Of a stretch of DNA of 17,105 bases, positions 6,291 to 12,190 are shown in pieces; the stretch's first letter is position 1, and each line of letters opens with the position of its first letter. The position numbers were made by a program, and so were the translations under genes. This stretch comes from Candidatus Pacearchaeota archaeon UBA92 (GTDB lineage Archaea; Nanobdellota; Nanobdellia; Pacearchaeales; GW2011-AR1): NCBI GenBank assembly GCA_002497285.1, contig DANJ01000020.1:1-17105 (forward strand), written 5' to 3'. The notes below the pieces were generated by a model, which saw only the letters and a list, made by a program, of their open reading frames with translations, searched no databases and was not told the origin of the DNA.

Positions 6291-6818
6291 ATGGCAGAAG
6301 TAGTAAAATTAGAGAGAGAATACACAATCCCACTTAGAAGTAAATGGATGAATAAGCCAAGTTATAAGAGAACGAGAGCTAGTGTTATGGCTATAAAGAA
6401 GTTTATAGCAAGACACATGAAGATTGTGGATAGAGATGAAAAGAAAGTAAAGATTGATAGATATCTTAACAATGAACTTTGGTTTAGGGGAGCAAAGACA
6501 CCATTTTCAAAAATAAAGGTTATTGCTAGAAGAGATGGAGAAAATGTTATCGTTGAACTTGCCGAGATGCCTGAAAAATTGAAGTTTGCAAAAATCAAAG
6601 ATGAAAGAAGGCACAAGAAGGATGATAAGAAGAAGGAAAAAGCAGAGAGACCTGAAGATAAAATAGAGAAAACAGAAGAAGAAAAGAAAGAAGAAAAGGA
6701 AAAGGCAAAATCAGTTGCAATTGCTGGAGAGAAGCAGGCGGAAATGCAGGCAAAAGAACAAAAGCATATGACCAAGCTCAAGACCCCCCAGATAAAGAGA
6801 ATGGCGCTGAAGAAGTAA
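6291..6818 (+). CDS. rpl31e: Ribosomal protein L31e with long charged tail
   Basis: The first ~95 residues are L31e, a large-subunit protein near the exit tunnel. They include E-R-E-Y-T-I-P-L-R near the start, R-A-S-V-M-A-I-K-K-F-I-A-R-H-M, the N-N-E-L-W-F-R-G segment and I-K-V-I-A-R-R-D-G. A tail of about 75-80 residues follows, made mostly of Lys and Glu (for example K-K-D-D-K-K-K-E-K-A-E-R), with a final K-R-M-A-L-K-K. Archaeal L31e is usually about 80-100 residues, so this copy is almost double. The tail is likely disordered or a single helix projecting from the ribosome. It is the last gene of the translation cluster. Confidence 0.9.
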   Translation: MAEVVKLEREYTIPLRSKWMNKPSYKRTRASVMAIKKFIARHMKIVDRDEKKVKIDRYLNNELWFRGAKTPFSKIKVIARRDGENVIVELAEMPEKLKFAKIKDERRHKKDDKKKEKAERPEDKIEKTEEEKKEEKEKAKSVAIAGEKQAEMQAKEQKHMTKLKTPQIKRMALKK

Positions 6819-6827
6819 CCTCGAAAG

Positions 6828-6890
6828 ATTTAAAAAGCATTCTTAAATAAAATTAATATGAAAACAATTGAAGTTATAGTAACTAAAATG
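6828..6890 (+). pseudogene. Orphan promoter and start codon, cut by the IS200-like element
   Basis: TTTAAAAAGC at 6828 lies 30 bases before an ATG at 6858-6860, the leaderless-gene geometry seen at other genes here. The frame reads M-K-T-I-E-V-I-V-T-K-M-N-N and then enters the IS200-like right-end sequence (CCCCTCCCTAAAGGG onward), stopping at 6927-6929. The simplest reading is that a gene following L31e was interrupted or replaced by the insertion. The remaining ~13 residues are too few to identify it, and I see no continuation beyond the insertions. Confidence 0.4.
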
Positions 6891-6940
6891 AATAACCCCT
6901 CCCTAAAGGGCGAGGTATCCAACAAATAAAAAACAAAATG

Positions 6941-7354
6941 TCAACTCAAATCAACCCAAGGCTGAGAAGGACTGATGTGGTGCTTAACAGCTTCGCTAGT
7001 TGTATTATCCACACTTCTGAAGAACTTTCCAAGACTCCAGAAATGTCCTTTCCTAAAATGCTTTCTCAACCATGGATGTTTGTGCAAAAGTTTAAAGGCA
7101 GAATAGCCCTTAAACAATTGGAGTGCTTTACTAACACTCATGGTGGGAGGCATTTCAACGAAAAGGTAGATGTGGTCAACAGCGATATGTAATTCGTAGA
7201 TGCTGAATCTGTATTTTTCAGCAACTTCGCGGATGAACCTTTCACAATCAGCCCTGATGCCAATAAACTTCATTGGATCTTTGGCATATTTGGGTTTCCA
7301 AACGAAATGGAAAGCATTCTGTCCGAAAGCATGTCTTGTACTTCGCAAGTCCAC
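6941..7354 (-). CDS. tnpA: IS200/IS605-type Y1 transposase TnpA, catalytic residues apparently lost
   Basis: This 137-residue HUH-superfamily transposase starts at a GTG preceded by GGGGGAG with a 7-base spacer. Family segments are visible: F-H-F-V-W-K-P-K-Y-A near the start, A-V-D-H-I-Y-L-F-V-E-M-P-P (58-70), and G-K-F-F-R-S-V-D followed by E-A-V-K-H-H-I (109-127). Active members need H-x-H for metal binding and a tyrosine in a Y-I...Q helix. Here the first reads H61-I-Y63 and the second reads H126-I with Q131, so the second His is Tyr and the expected Tyr is His. Each is one C/T transition away. The frame is intact, so the protein may be made but is probably inactive. Upstream an 8-bp palindrome (7367-7383) abuts the ribosome binding site. 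Confidence 0.85.
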   Translation of the reverse strand: MDLRSTRHAFGQNAFHFVWKPKYAKDPMKFIGIRADCERFIREVAEKYRFSIYELHIAVDHIYLFVEMPPTMSVSKALQLFKGYSAFKLLHKHPWLRKHFRKGHFWSLGKFFRSVDNTTSEAVKHHISPSQPWVDLS

Positions 7355-7366
7355 TTTTTCACTCCC

Positions 7367-7383
7367 CCAAACTTTAAGTTTGG
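7367..7383. promoter_or_regulatory. Hairpin next to the tnpA ribosome binding site
   Basis: CCAAACTT (7367-7374) and AAGTTTGG (7376-7383) form a perfect inverted repeat with a one-base centre. On the minus strand its 3' arm runs straight into the GGGGGAG ribosome binding site of tnpA, so folding or protein binding here could limit transposase translation. Confidence 0.35.
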
Positions 7384-7453
7384 TAAATTTAATTCACAAG
7401 AAAAAGAAATTAAATCTTTTATTTTTAATCAGCAAAGAGAATTAAATTCGGAG

Positions 7454-7499
7454 ATGGCAATTCCTCTCTCGGCTTCCAAAGCCGAGGTATCCTTGCCAT
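7454..7499. repeat. Nested palindrome, copy B, at the IS200-like left end
   Basis: Outer arms ATGGCAA (7454-7460) and TTGCCAT (7493-7499) enclose inner arms CTCGGCTT (7468-7475) and AAGCCGAG (7479-7486). The related copy A is at 175-217. Imperfect subterminal hairpins of this sort are the recognition sites of Y1 transposases. Confidence 0.5.
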
Positions 7500-7511
7500 T
7501 AATGTAATGAT

Positions 7512-7525
7512 AATAAAAACATACT
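7512..7525 (+). repeat. 14-bp direct repeat, left copy
   Basis: AATAAAAACATACT is repeated exactly at 8468-8481 on the other side of the IS481-type element, and similarity continues (GAY before it, ATCTT 7 bases after it). It is too long for a normal IS481 target duplication. Confidence 0.45.
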
Positions 7526-7636
7526 CTGTAGTATCTTCTATTAATGTTACCTCGTGGTTTTAAGTTCTTCATATTTTTATTCCTTTCTCTTCTTTTCTAA
7601 GAAAGCCTGATAGGGGGGTTCTAAGCTTTCCATTAG

Positions 7637-8404
7637 TCAAATCATGTGCGGTTTCTTGTAATTGTAATGCTGAACTGCCTTATCCATGCTTCCTAGCACC
7701 TTCCAGAGCTTTTTTATCGTCTGCACTACCCTTTCAGCCTTACCATTTAATTGAGGATACTTAACTCTTGCTTTGATATGTTTTGTTCCAACTTCTTCAA
7801 GTTCATCAGTAAATTTATTTTCAAACTTAGTTCCATGATCACTCATCATCTGTTTGTAAATTCCCCATTTCAAACCTTCTTTGAAAACCTTTAATGAGTT
7901 TTCTGTGTTTGCATTACCAAACTCTCCATGACTCGTGATAAACATCGACGCATCATCAATGAAGATGATTCCTTGCCTTCCCTTGTAATCAAACCAATCG
8001 GTATGCCCTAAACTTAAACTATGCTTTCTTTCATATCTTATCCATGTTCTTCTGTGTTTTTTCTTATCTTCTTCTTTTGCTAATTTTGCTTCCAGCAAAA
8101 TTTTATGAATTCTATTATGCCCTATGTGAACTCTCTTCTCGTCGAGATATTGCTCAATCATAACAGCAGAGGCAATAATTTCTTTATATGTTTGAATAAC
8201 AATTTTTCTTTCTTCATCTGTTATTTCTTTAGGTTTTCTTCCAGGTTTTCTGAACTCTGGTTCGCAGTTCTTAAACTTTTTAGCAACTCTGTATGCATGT
8301 TGTTTTGTTATCTTTTGTATCTGAGCGATTGTCCAAACGCATAGTTCCCTCCTTTCAACTTCCTTAACAATCCATTTTATTTTCTTCTTGTTAAGTTTCT
8401 TCAT
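7637..8404 (-). CDS. IS481-type DDE transposase with premature stop (likely pseudogene)
   Basis: The 255-residue frame has an N-terminal helix-turn-helix (about 8-45, with I-A-Q-I-Q-K-I-T) and a G-R-K-P-K linker. An rve integrase core follows, with catalytic D136 (H-T-D-W-F-D), D189 (S-D-H-G-T) and E224 (G-K-A-E-R), spaced D-35-E. The C-terminus stops abruptly after Y-N-Y-K-K-P-H-M-I at a TGA (7639-7637). Reading through it in frame gives L-M-E-S-L-E-P-P-Y-Q-A-F-L-E-K-K-R-K-E and a TAA at 7577, which is the expected end of the family. One nonsense mutation has thus removed about 20 residues. A hairpin at 8405-8429 overlaps the region of the start codon. Confidence 0.88.
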   Translation of the reverse strand: MKKLNKKKIKWIVKEVERRELCVWTIAQIQKITKQHAYRVAKKFKNCEPEFRKPGRKPKEITDEERKIVIQTYKEIIASAVMIEQYLDEKRVHIGHNRIHKILLEAKLAKEEDKKKHRRTWIRYERKHSLSLGHTDWFDYKGRQGIIFIDDASMFITSHGEFGNANTENSLKVFKEGLKWGIYKQMMSDHGTKFENKFTDELEEVGTKHIKARVKYPQLNGKAERVVQTIKKLWKVLGSMDKAVQHYNYKKPHMI

Positions 8405-8429
8405 AAGACTCTGCTCTTCAGCAGAGCTT
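8405..8429. promoter_or_regulatory. Hairpin just upstream of the IS481-type start codon
   Basis: CTCTGCT (8409-8415) pairs with AGCAGAG (8420-8426) around a CTTC loop, and AAG/CTT extends it beyond one bulged A. It lies immediately 5' of the transposase ATG (8404-8402). Such structures often limit transposase translation from read-through transcripts; that role is inferred. Confidence 0.4.
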
Positions 8430-8467
8430 ATCTTGTTTGTCGAGGTAACCTTATTTCGGGATAAGAC

Positions 8468-8481
8468 AATAAAAACATACT
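8468..8481 (+). repeat. 14-bp direct repeat, right copy
   Basis: AATAAAAACATACT is identical to 7512-7525. This copy lies inside the in-frame upstream extension (8465 onward) of the truncated VTT/DedA-type gene, so the left copy could be a duplicated scrap of that gene. Confidence 0.45.
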
Positions 8482-8506
8482 TCGGATAATCTTAATAACA
8501 AGACTT

Positions 8507-8755
8507 ATGCCCCAAGTATCATTCGATCTTGTTAGTTATGTGGCTGGTTTAACAGGAATAAAAGTTATACCTTTTGCAATCGTAACTTTTATTGGGATGA
8601 CTCCGATAGTATTCCTCATGTCCTTTTTCGGATATTTAATAGAACCATTCCTTTCTTGGATTCTTGTATTCTTAATTATTGCTCTTGTATTATATATGAT
8701 CTATTTTTTAAAAAAAAGAAAAGATAACAAAGTTTACTCTAACTTTTTAAAGTGA
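8507..8755 (+). CDS. C-terminal fragment of a VTT/DedA-type membrane protein
   Basis: The 82-residue product begins M-P-Q-V-S-F-D-L-V-S-Y-V-A-G-L-T, which corresponds to the conserved P-x-V-S-F-D-x-x-S-Y-x-A-G-L core of TVP38/TMEM64 (SNARE-associated, VTT) proteins. That core normally lies well inside a protein of about 200 or more residues. Two hydrophobic helices follow, at about residues 21-44 and 47-69. The frame is open back to 8465 (reading D-N-K-N-I-L-R-I-I-L-I-T-R-L) and then meets a TAA, so the front of the gene is missing. The IS481-type element ends only 15 bases before this, which points to loss by insertion or rearrangement. VTT proteins are sometimes found beside or fused to mercuric-reductase-like flavoproteins, which suits merA nearby. 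Confidence 0.65.
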   Translation: MPQVSFDLVSYVAGLTGIKVIPFAIVTFIGMTPIVFLMSFFGYLIEPFLSWILVFLIIALVLYMIYFLKKRKDNKVYSNFLK

Positions 8756-8772
8756 CAGAGACTAGTGATAAG

Positions 8773-9135
8773 ATGAAATCGTTGATATTCGTGTACAATG
8801 CTAATTCAGGAATTTTCAATTCAATTAGTGATACAGCCCATAAAATAATCTCTCCTTCGACATATCAATGTAATCTCTGTAAAATTACTTATGGAATAGT
8901 AAATGAAAAAGATGAATGGAAATCGTTTATATCTAATTTGCCTTATAAAACCAATTTTCTGCATAAAAAAGAATTTAATAAGAAATATCCTAATGTCAAA
9001 GAGAAGCTACCTGTAATTTTTGAAAATTCAAAAGGCAAATTGAGATTAGTTATATCTTCGGATGAGATTAATAAATGCAAAGATATTAATGATTTAAAAA
9101 AACTGATATTATCTAAATTAAAAAAACTGAGTTAA
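8773..9135 (+). CDS. Small CNLC-motif protein, function unknown
   Basis: I choose the ATG at 8773 (M-K-S-L-I-F-V-Y-N-A), 17 bases after the previous stop. A GTG at 8752 overlapping that stop (GTGA) is an alternative and would add seven residues. The 120-residue product starts with a beta strand and a N-A-N-S-G-I-F-N-S segment. It then has D-T-A-H-K-I-I-S-P-S-T-Y-Q-C-N-L-C, a C-x-x-C pair at residues 34-37 that could bind metal or act in thiol chemistry. I recall similar short proteins in bacteria with the same Y-Q-C-N-L-C signature but know no function. Its place between the VTT fragment and the ArsR-MerA operon suggests membership in the same accessory set. Confidence 0.65.
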   Translation: MKSLIFVYNANSGIFNSISDTAHKIISPSTYQCNLCKITYGIVNEKDEWKSFISNLPYKTNFLHKKEFNKKYPNVKEKLPVIFENSKGKLRLVISSDEINKCKDINDLKKLILSKLKKLS

Positions 9136-9219
9136 CGTAGGCTGTAAAGTAAACGTCACCTAATTAGTGGTTTTATAATACTTTAGAGAGCATCAAAAAG
9201 AAATTACTAAATCAAAAAA

Positions 9220-9284
9220 TTTAAATATACTAAAGGATAACTTTATCATATGTCTAAATTACAACAAGTTTATCATATGGATAA
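9220..9284 (+). promoter_or_regulatory. arsR-merA promoter with GATAA/TTATC operator candidates
   Basis: TTTAAATA (9220-9227) is 30 bases before the ATG at 9250, so transcription probably begins at the start codon. GATAA-ct-TTATC (9236-9247) forms a perfect inverted repeat covering the start region. A second pair in reversed order, TTATC-atatg-GATAA (9270-9284), lies inside the first codons. The 11-base TTTATCATATG occurs twice (9242-9252 and 9269-9279), each ending in an in-frame ATG. These are good candidates for binding sites of the ArsR-type repressor. Confidence 0.5.
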
Positions 9285-9588
9285 TCTTCATAGATTATTC
9301 TTCAAGGCATTTTCAAATAAAACGAGACTAGAAATTATTCAACTGTTAAGAAAGAAACCTTTGAAGGTGATGGAAATATGTGAAAAAACTGGTTTTGAAC
9401 AAAGCAGGGTGTCACATAATCTCAGATGCTTAGAGCATTGCGGATTTGTAAAAGTTACGCCAAATGGCAATTTCAGAAATTATTCTCTTGATGAAGAGAC
9501 CATAATTCCAATAGTTGACTTATTTGATAAGCATATTCAAAAATATAAAGAAAGATTAGAAAACTGCGGAGTGATTAAAGATGGTTAA
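9250..9588 (+). CDS. ArsR/SmtB-family metal-responsive repressor
   Basis: This 112-residue winged-helix regulator has the classic pattern: F-F-K-A-F-S-N-K-T-R-L-E-I-I-Q-L-L (17-33), the recognition region G-F-E-Q-S-R-V-S-H-N-L-R-C-L (48-61), H-C-G-F-V-K (63-68) and the wing N-G-N-F-R-N-Y-S-L. Cysteines C44 (in M-E-I-C), C60, C64 and C106 are available for thiophilic metal binding; C44 sits where classic ArsR proteins carry their sensing cysteines. An in-frame ATG at 9277 gives a form shorter by nine residues. It overlaps merA by eight bases, so Hg(II) is the likely inducer, as for the ArsR-type regulator of merA in Sulfolobus; arsenic or other soft metals cannot be excluded. Confidence 0.9.
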   Translation: MSKLQQVYHMDNLHRLFFKAFSNKTRLEIIQLLRKKPLKVMEICEKTGFEQSRVSHNLRCLEHCGFVKVTPNGNFRNYSLDEETIIPIVDLFDKHIQKYKERLENCGVIKDG

Positions 9589-10996
9589 AAAATATGATTT
9601 AATTATCTTGGGTGGTGGAGCAGCGGCATTTGCGGCATCAAATACAGCCAATAAACTTAAGAAAAGAACTTTGATGATTAATGATTCTAAGATACTACCA
9701 TTAGGCGGAACATGTGTAAATGTTGGTTGCGTTCCAAGTAAAATAATGCTTCATCAAGGACAAGAATATTACTGCCCAATTCACTCCCAGTTTAGAGCAA
9801 TTGATGTTAAAGGGAAAGCTGATTTTGTTGAAGCTTTGAAAGAAACAAGAGAGATGGTTGAAGGTTTTAGAGAAAAAAATTATAAAGGTGTTATCGGTAA
9901 ACAAGAGTATATTGATTTTAAGGAAGGAAGAGCAAGGTTTGTTGACTCCAATACTGTTGCAATAGGAAATAAAACTTACAAAGGGGGCAACATTTTAATT
10001 GCAACCGGTGCTTCAACATTTGTCCCACCAATAGAAGGAATGAATGAAATTGATTACCTGACTAATGTTAATGTTTTCAATCTAAAAGAAAAACCAAAGT
10101 CGATAGTTATTTTGGGGGGCGGGGCAATAGCGATGGAGTTCTCACAAATATTCAATCATTTTGGAATAGATGTTACTGTTTTGCAAAGATCAGATAGAAT
10201 CTTGTCAAAGTATGACTCTTTCATCGGAGAAGAGTTGAGAAAACATTTAGAAGTCGAAGGCATTAAGATTTATACAGGAGTTACTACAAAAAAAGTTAGA
10301 AAAACAAAAAAAGGTATCGAGTTTGAAGTCGAGATAAAAGGCAAAGATGACTTAAAAAAGATTGTTGCGGAAAAAGTAATGTTGGGTGTCGGATTAACTG
10401 CTCATACAAAAGATATTGATGCAGGAAAAGTAAGTGTTGAATTAGACGAGAGAGGTTTTGTTAAAACAAATGAGTATTTGCAAACCTCACAAAAACACAT
10501 TTATGCTGCTGGTGATGTTACAGGATTAATGCCTCTTGAAACTGTTGCGGCAAAACAAGGAAATTTTGCTGTAAGAAATATGTTTGAAAATGCAAAGAAA
10601 ACAATTAACTATGAAGAAATTCCTTCTGCTATTTTTACTTCTCCAGAAGTTGCTGTTGTTGGCATCGGAGAAGAAGAATACATGAAAAGATACAAAACTT
10701 GTTTGTGCAGAACTATTACGATAGACCATGTTGAAAAAGCAGGGATTGTAAAAGACACCCGCGGCAAAATAAGAATGGTCCTTGACCACAAAACAAACAG
10801 AGTGATTGGGGTGCATATTGTTGCCCCAATGGCTGCCGACATTATTACAACGGCAACTTATGCAATTAAAAACAAAATGACTCCCGATGATATTCGCGAC
10901 ACCGTTCACGTTTTTCCAACGATGAGCGAGATGATTAAGAAAGTTGCGCAAAGCTTTACTCAAAGTCTTGATGACGTGGCTTGTTGCGTGGAGTAG
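9581..10996 (+). CDS. merA: Mercuric reductase MerA, without the N-terminal HMA domain
   Basis: This 471-residue flavoprotein of the pyridine nucleotide-disulfide oxidoreductase family probably reduces Hg(II) to Hg(0) with NAD(P)H in the cytoplasm. FAD is bound at I-L-G-G-G-A-A-A (9-16). The redox disulfide is C45/C50 in G-G-T-C-V-N-V-G-C-V-P-S-K. A nucleotide-binding I-L-G-G-G-A-I-A-M-E and the A-A-G-D-V-T-G motif follow. The vicinal C468-C469 near the end (A-C-C-V-E) distinguish MerA from lipoamide dehydrogenase. There is no N-terminal heavy-metal-associated domain, as in many archaeal MerA. The tyrosines noted for Tn501 MerA are not obvious: near the C-terminus the segment is H-V-F-P-T, and in the NAD domain S-Q-I-F-N. 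It overlaps arsR by eight bases and ends 4 bases before the next gene. Confidence 0.9.
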   Translation: MVKKYDLIILGGGAAAFAASNTANKLKKRTLMINDSKILPLGGTCVNVGCVPSKIMLHQGQEYYCPIHSQFRAIDVKGKADFVEALKETREMVEGFREKNYKGVIGKQEYIDFKEGRARFVDSNTVAIGNKTYKGGNILIATGASTFVPPIEGMNEIDYLTNVNVFNLKEKPKSIVILGGGAIAMEFSQIFNHFGIDVTVLQRSDRILSKYDSFIGEELRKHLEVEGIKIYTGVTTKKVRKTKKGIEFEVEIKGKDDLKKIVAEKVMLGVGLTAHTKDIDAGKVSVELDERGFVKTNEYLQTSQKHIYAAGDVTGLMPLETVAAKQGNFAVRNMFENAKKTINYEEIPSAIFTSPEVAVVGIGEEEYMKRYKTCLCRTITIDHVEKAGIVKDTRGKIRMVLDHKTNRVIGVHIVAPMAADIITTATYAIKNKMTPDDIRDTVHVFPTMSEMIKKVAQSFTQSLDDVACCVE

Positions 10997-11000
10997 CAAT

Positions 11001-11495
11001 ATGAGCAAAATACAGATTATATTTAAATCCATAAAAGAAGTTATGAGAAATAAGAACGATGTTACCATATTCTCAGTAGCGAGTTTGATTTTTTTAATGT
11101 TATTTATATCAATTCCTGTTTTTACAATTCCCGGAAACTCTCTATTGTTCCAATTAGAAATTTTTACATTTTGGAATTATGTTTTAATGATCTTATTATC
11201 TGTTTTAATAGGATTAATGACTTCAATGCAAATTTATGCTTATAAGATAAAAAAGTCTGTAAGAGGAGTTGGAAGGGGGGTGGTAGGAGGATTTTCTAGC
11301 ATTATGGCAGGGCTTTTTGGAACTGCAAGTTGTGCTTCTTGTTTGACTGTGGTATTTGGTTTTTTAGGAATCGGGACAGTTTTCTTTTTAATTAAATATC
11401 AGTGGTTTATTGTAGGCATTTCCTTATTTTTAATAATAATATCAATCTATTTTACTTCTTTAAGCATTGAAAAAAATTGTGGAGTGTGCAAATGA
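11001..11495 (+). CDS. Four-helix membrane protein with two CxxC pairs, candidate Hg(II) transporter
   Basis: I start at the ATG at 11001, 4 bases after merA and preceded by GGAG. The 164-residue product has hydrophobic segments at about 21-43, 56-80, 94-131 (possibly two passes) and 134-153. C111 and C114 (G-T-A-S-C-A-S-C-L) lie in a Gly-rich transmembrane segment, and C160 and C163 (N-C-G-V-C-K) are at the C-terminus. MerT, MerC and MerF mercury importers likewise use one Cys pair within a membrane helix and another in a soluble part to pass Hg(II) to MerA. I see no direct sequence match to them, so the transporter role rests on cysteine layout and operon position. A thiol-redox protein is an alternative. 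Confidence 0.72.
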   Translation: MSKIQIIFKSIKEVMRNKNDVTIFSVASLIFLMLFISIPVFTIPGNSLLFQLEIFTFWNYVLMILLSVLIGLMTSMQIYAYKIKKSVRGVGRGVVGGFSSIMAGLFGTASCASCLTVVFGFLGIGTVFFLIKYQWFIVGISLFLIIISIYFTSLSIEKNCGVCK

Positions 11496-11508
11496 CTGAT
11501 TTAAATAC

Positions 11509-12189
11509 TTATTGGCTAAAAATTCTAAAAACAAAAAACAAATAATAGATTGAAATCCCGAGCATTATCAATCCAGAGATTAAATTTATTATTCTCTTGT
11601 TTTTCGTTAAAAAACCAATAATCTTTTTACTCCATTGTCCTGAAATTATGCTTAACACCAATAACGGAGATCCGAGACCTATCCCAAAAGAAAGAAAGTT
11701 AAACATGCTGGAGAAAAAATCTCCAAATAAAAGAGCTCTTGCAAAAAATGTGGCAATGAATGCTGGATTACAAGGCAGAACAATTGCTCCAAAAAAGAAG
11801 CCAAAGATAAAAGCGCTCTTTAGAGGACTTTTACTTGCCGTCTGAACATTAGCTTTAGGAATAAATTTTGACAAATCAAAGTCAAATATCAAAGCCAGAC
11901 TAACAATTCCTAAAATACCAAAAGCAATCGGAGAAACTATTCCGATTACATTTGTAAGGGATTTTTGTAATAATGTTGTGAATATAACCCCTAACAGAGT
12001 CATAAAAATAATTATTCCAGATAGAATAGTCAAACCAAATAAGACAAATGTTTTTCTATTCTCCTTTCCTGAAAATTTGTTTGATAGAAATACGAGGAAT
12101 CCAGGATAAAGTGGAAGAACGCAAACAGCAGTTAATGGAGTCAATAAAGCGAGAACAAATGAACTTAGGATATCAACAAGTAAAGACAT
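11509..12189 (-). CDS. CcdA/DsbD-type membrane thiol-disulfide carrier
   Basis: This 226-residue, about six-helix protein carries reducing equivalents from cytoplasmic thioredoxin across the membrane to an extracytoplasmic thioredoxin-like protein. The two helix cysteines expected of the family are present: C23 in P-L-T-A-V-C-V-L-P-L-Y-P-G-F and C140 in I-V-L-P-C-N-P-A-F. The length suits a minimal CcdA without extra thioredoxin domains. It starts 1 base after the stop of the TlpA-like gene, so they form one transcript, convergent with the merA operon (13 bases between stops). Since the TlpA partner is damaged, CcdA may now serve another protein or none. Confidence 0.87.
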   Translation of the reverse strand: MSLLVDILSSFVLALLTPLTAVCVLPLYPGFLVFLSNKFSGKENRKTFVLFGLTILSGIIIFMTLLGVIFTTLLQKSLTNVIGIVSPIAFGILGIVSLALIFDFDLSKFIPKANVQTASKSPLKSAFIFGFFFGAIVLPCNPAFIATFFARALLFGDFFSSMFNFLSFGIGLGSPLLVLSIISGQWSKKIIGFLTKNKRIINLISGLIMLGISIYYLFFVFRIFSQ

Positions 12190-12190
12190 T

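Larger units (their letters stand above)
6891..7507 (-). mobile_element. IS200-like element (single tnpA, IS200/IS605 family)
   Basis: One Y1-type transposase gene is flanked by palindromes. On the right-end side CCCT-aa-AGGG is followed by CGAGGTATCC (6901-6920); on the left-end side the nested palindrome 7454-7499 contains the same CGAGGTATCC (7483-7492). On the minus strand the sequence just outside the left end is TTAC (7507-7504), the target type known for IS608; assigning it as the target here is inference. There is no tnpB. The exact ends cannot be fixed from one copy. Confidence 0.6.
7545..8450 (-). mobile_element. IS481-type insertion sequence
   Basis: The element holds one DDE transposase gene. 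Short terminal inverted repeats are visible: TGTTACCTCG (7545-7554) and CGAGGTAACC (8441-8450), matching at nine bases. The ~906-bp length is within the usual IS481 range. A clear short target duplication is not visible, which fits an old or rearranged copy; instead a 14-bp repeat lies slightly further out on both sides. Confidence 0.65.

Noticed and set aside
6362..6781. A 139-codon minus-strand frame opposite L31e
   Set aside because: Its Ser/Phe-rich composition is simply the antisense of the Lys/Glu codons in the L31e tail.
9151..9180. CTAATTAG palindrome before the arsR promoter
   Set aside because: Only eight bases are symmetrical and it lies about 90 bases from the start codon; the GATAA/TTATC sites are more convincing operators.
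10526..11068. A 180-codon minus-strand frame opposite the merA 3' end
   Set aside because: It overlaps strongly conserved merA coding sequence and has the His/Asn/Phe-rich look of antisense translation.
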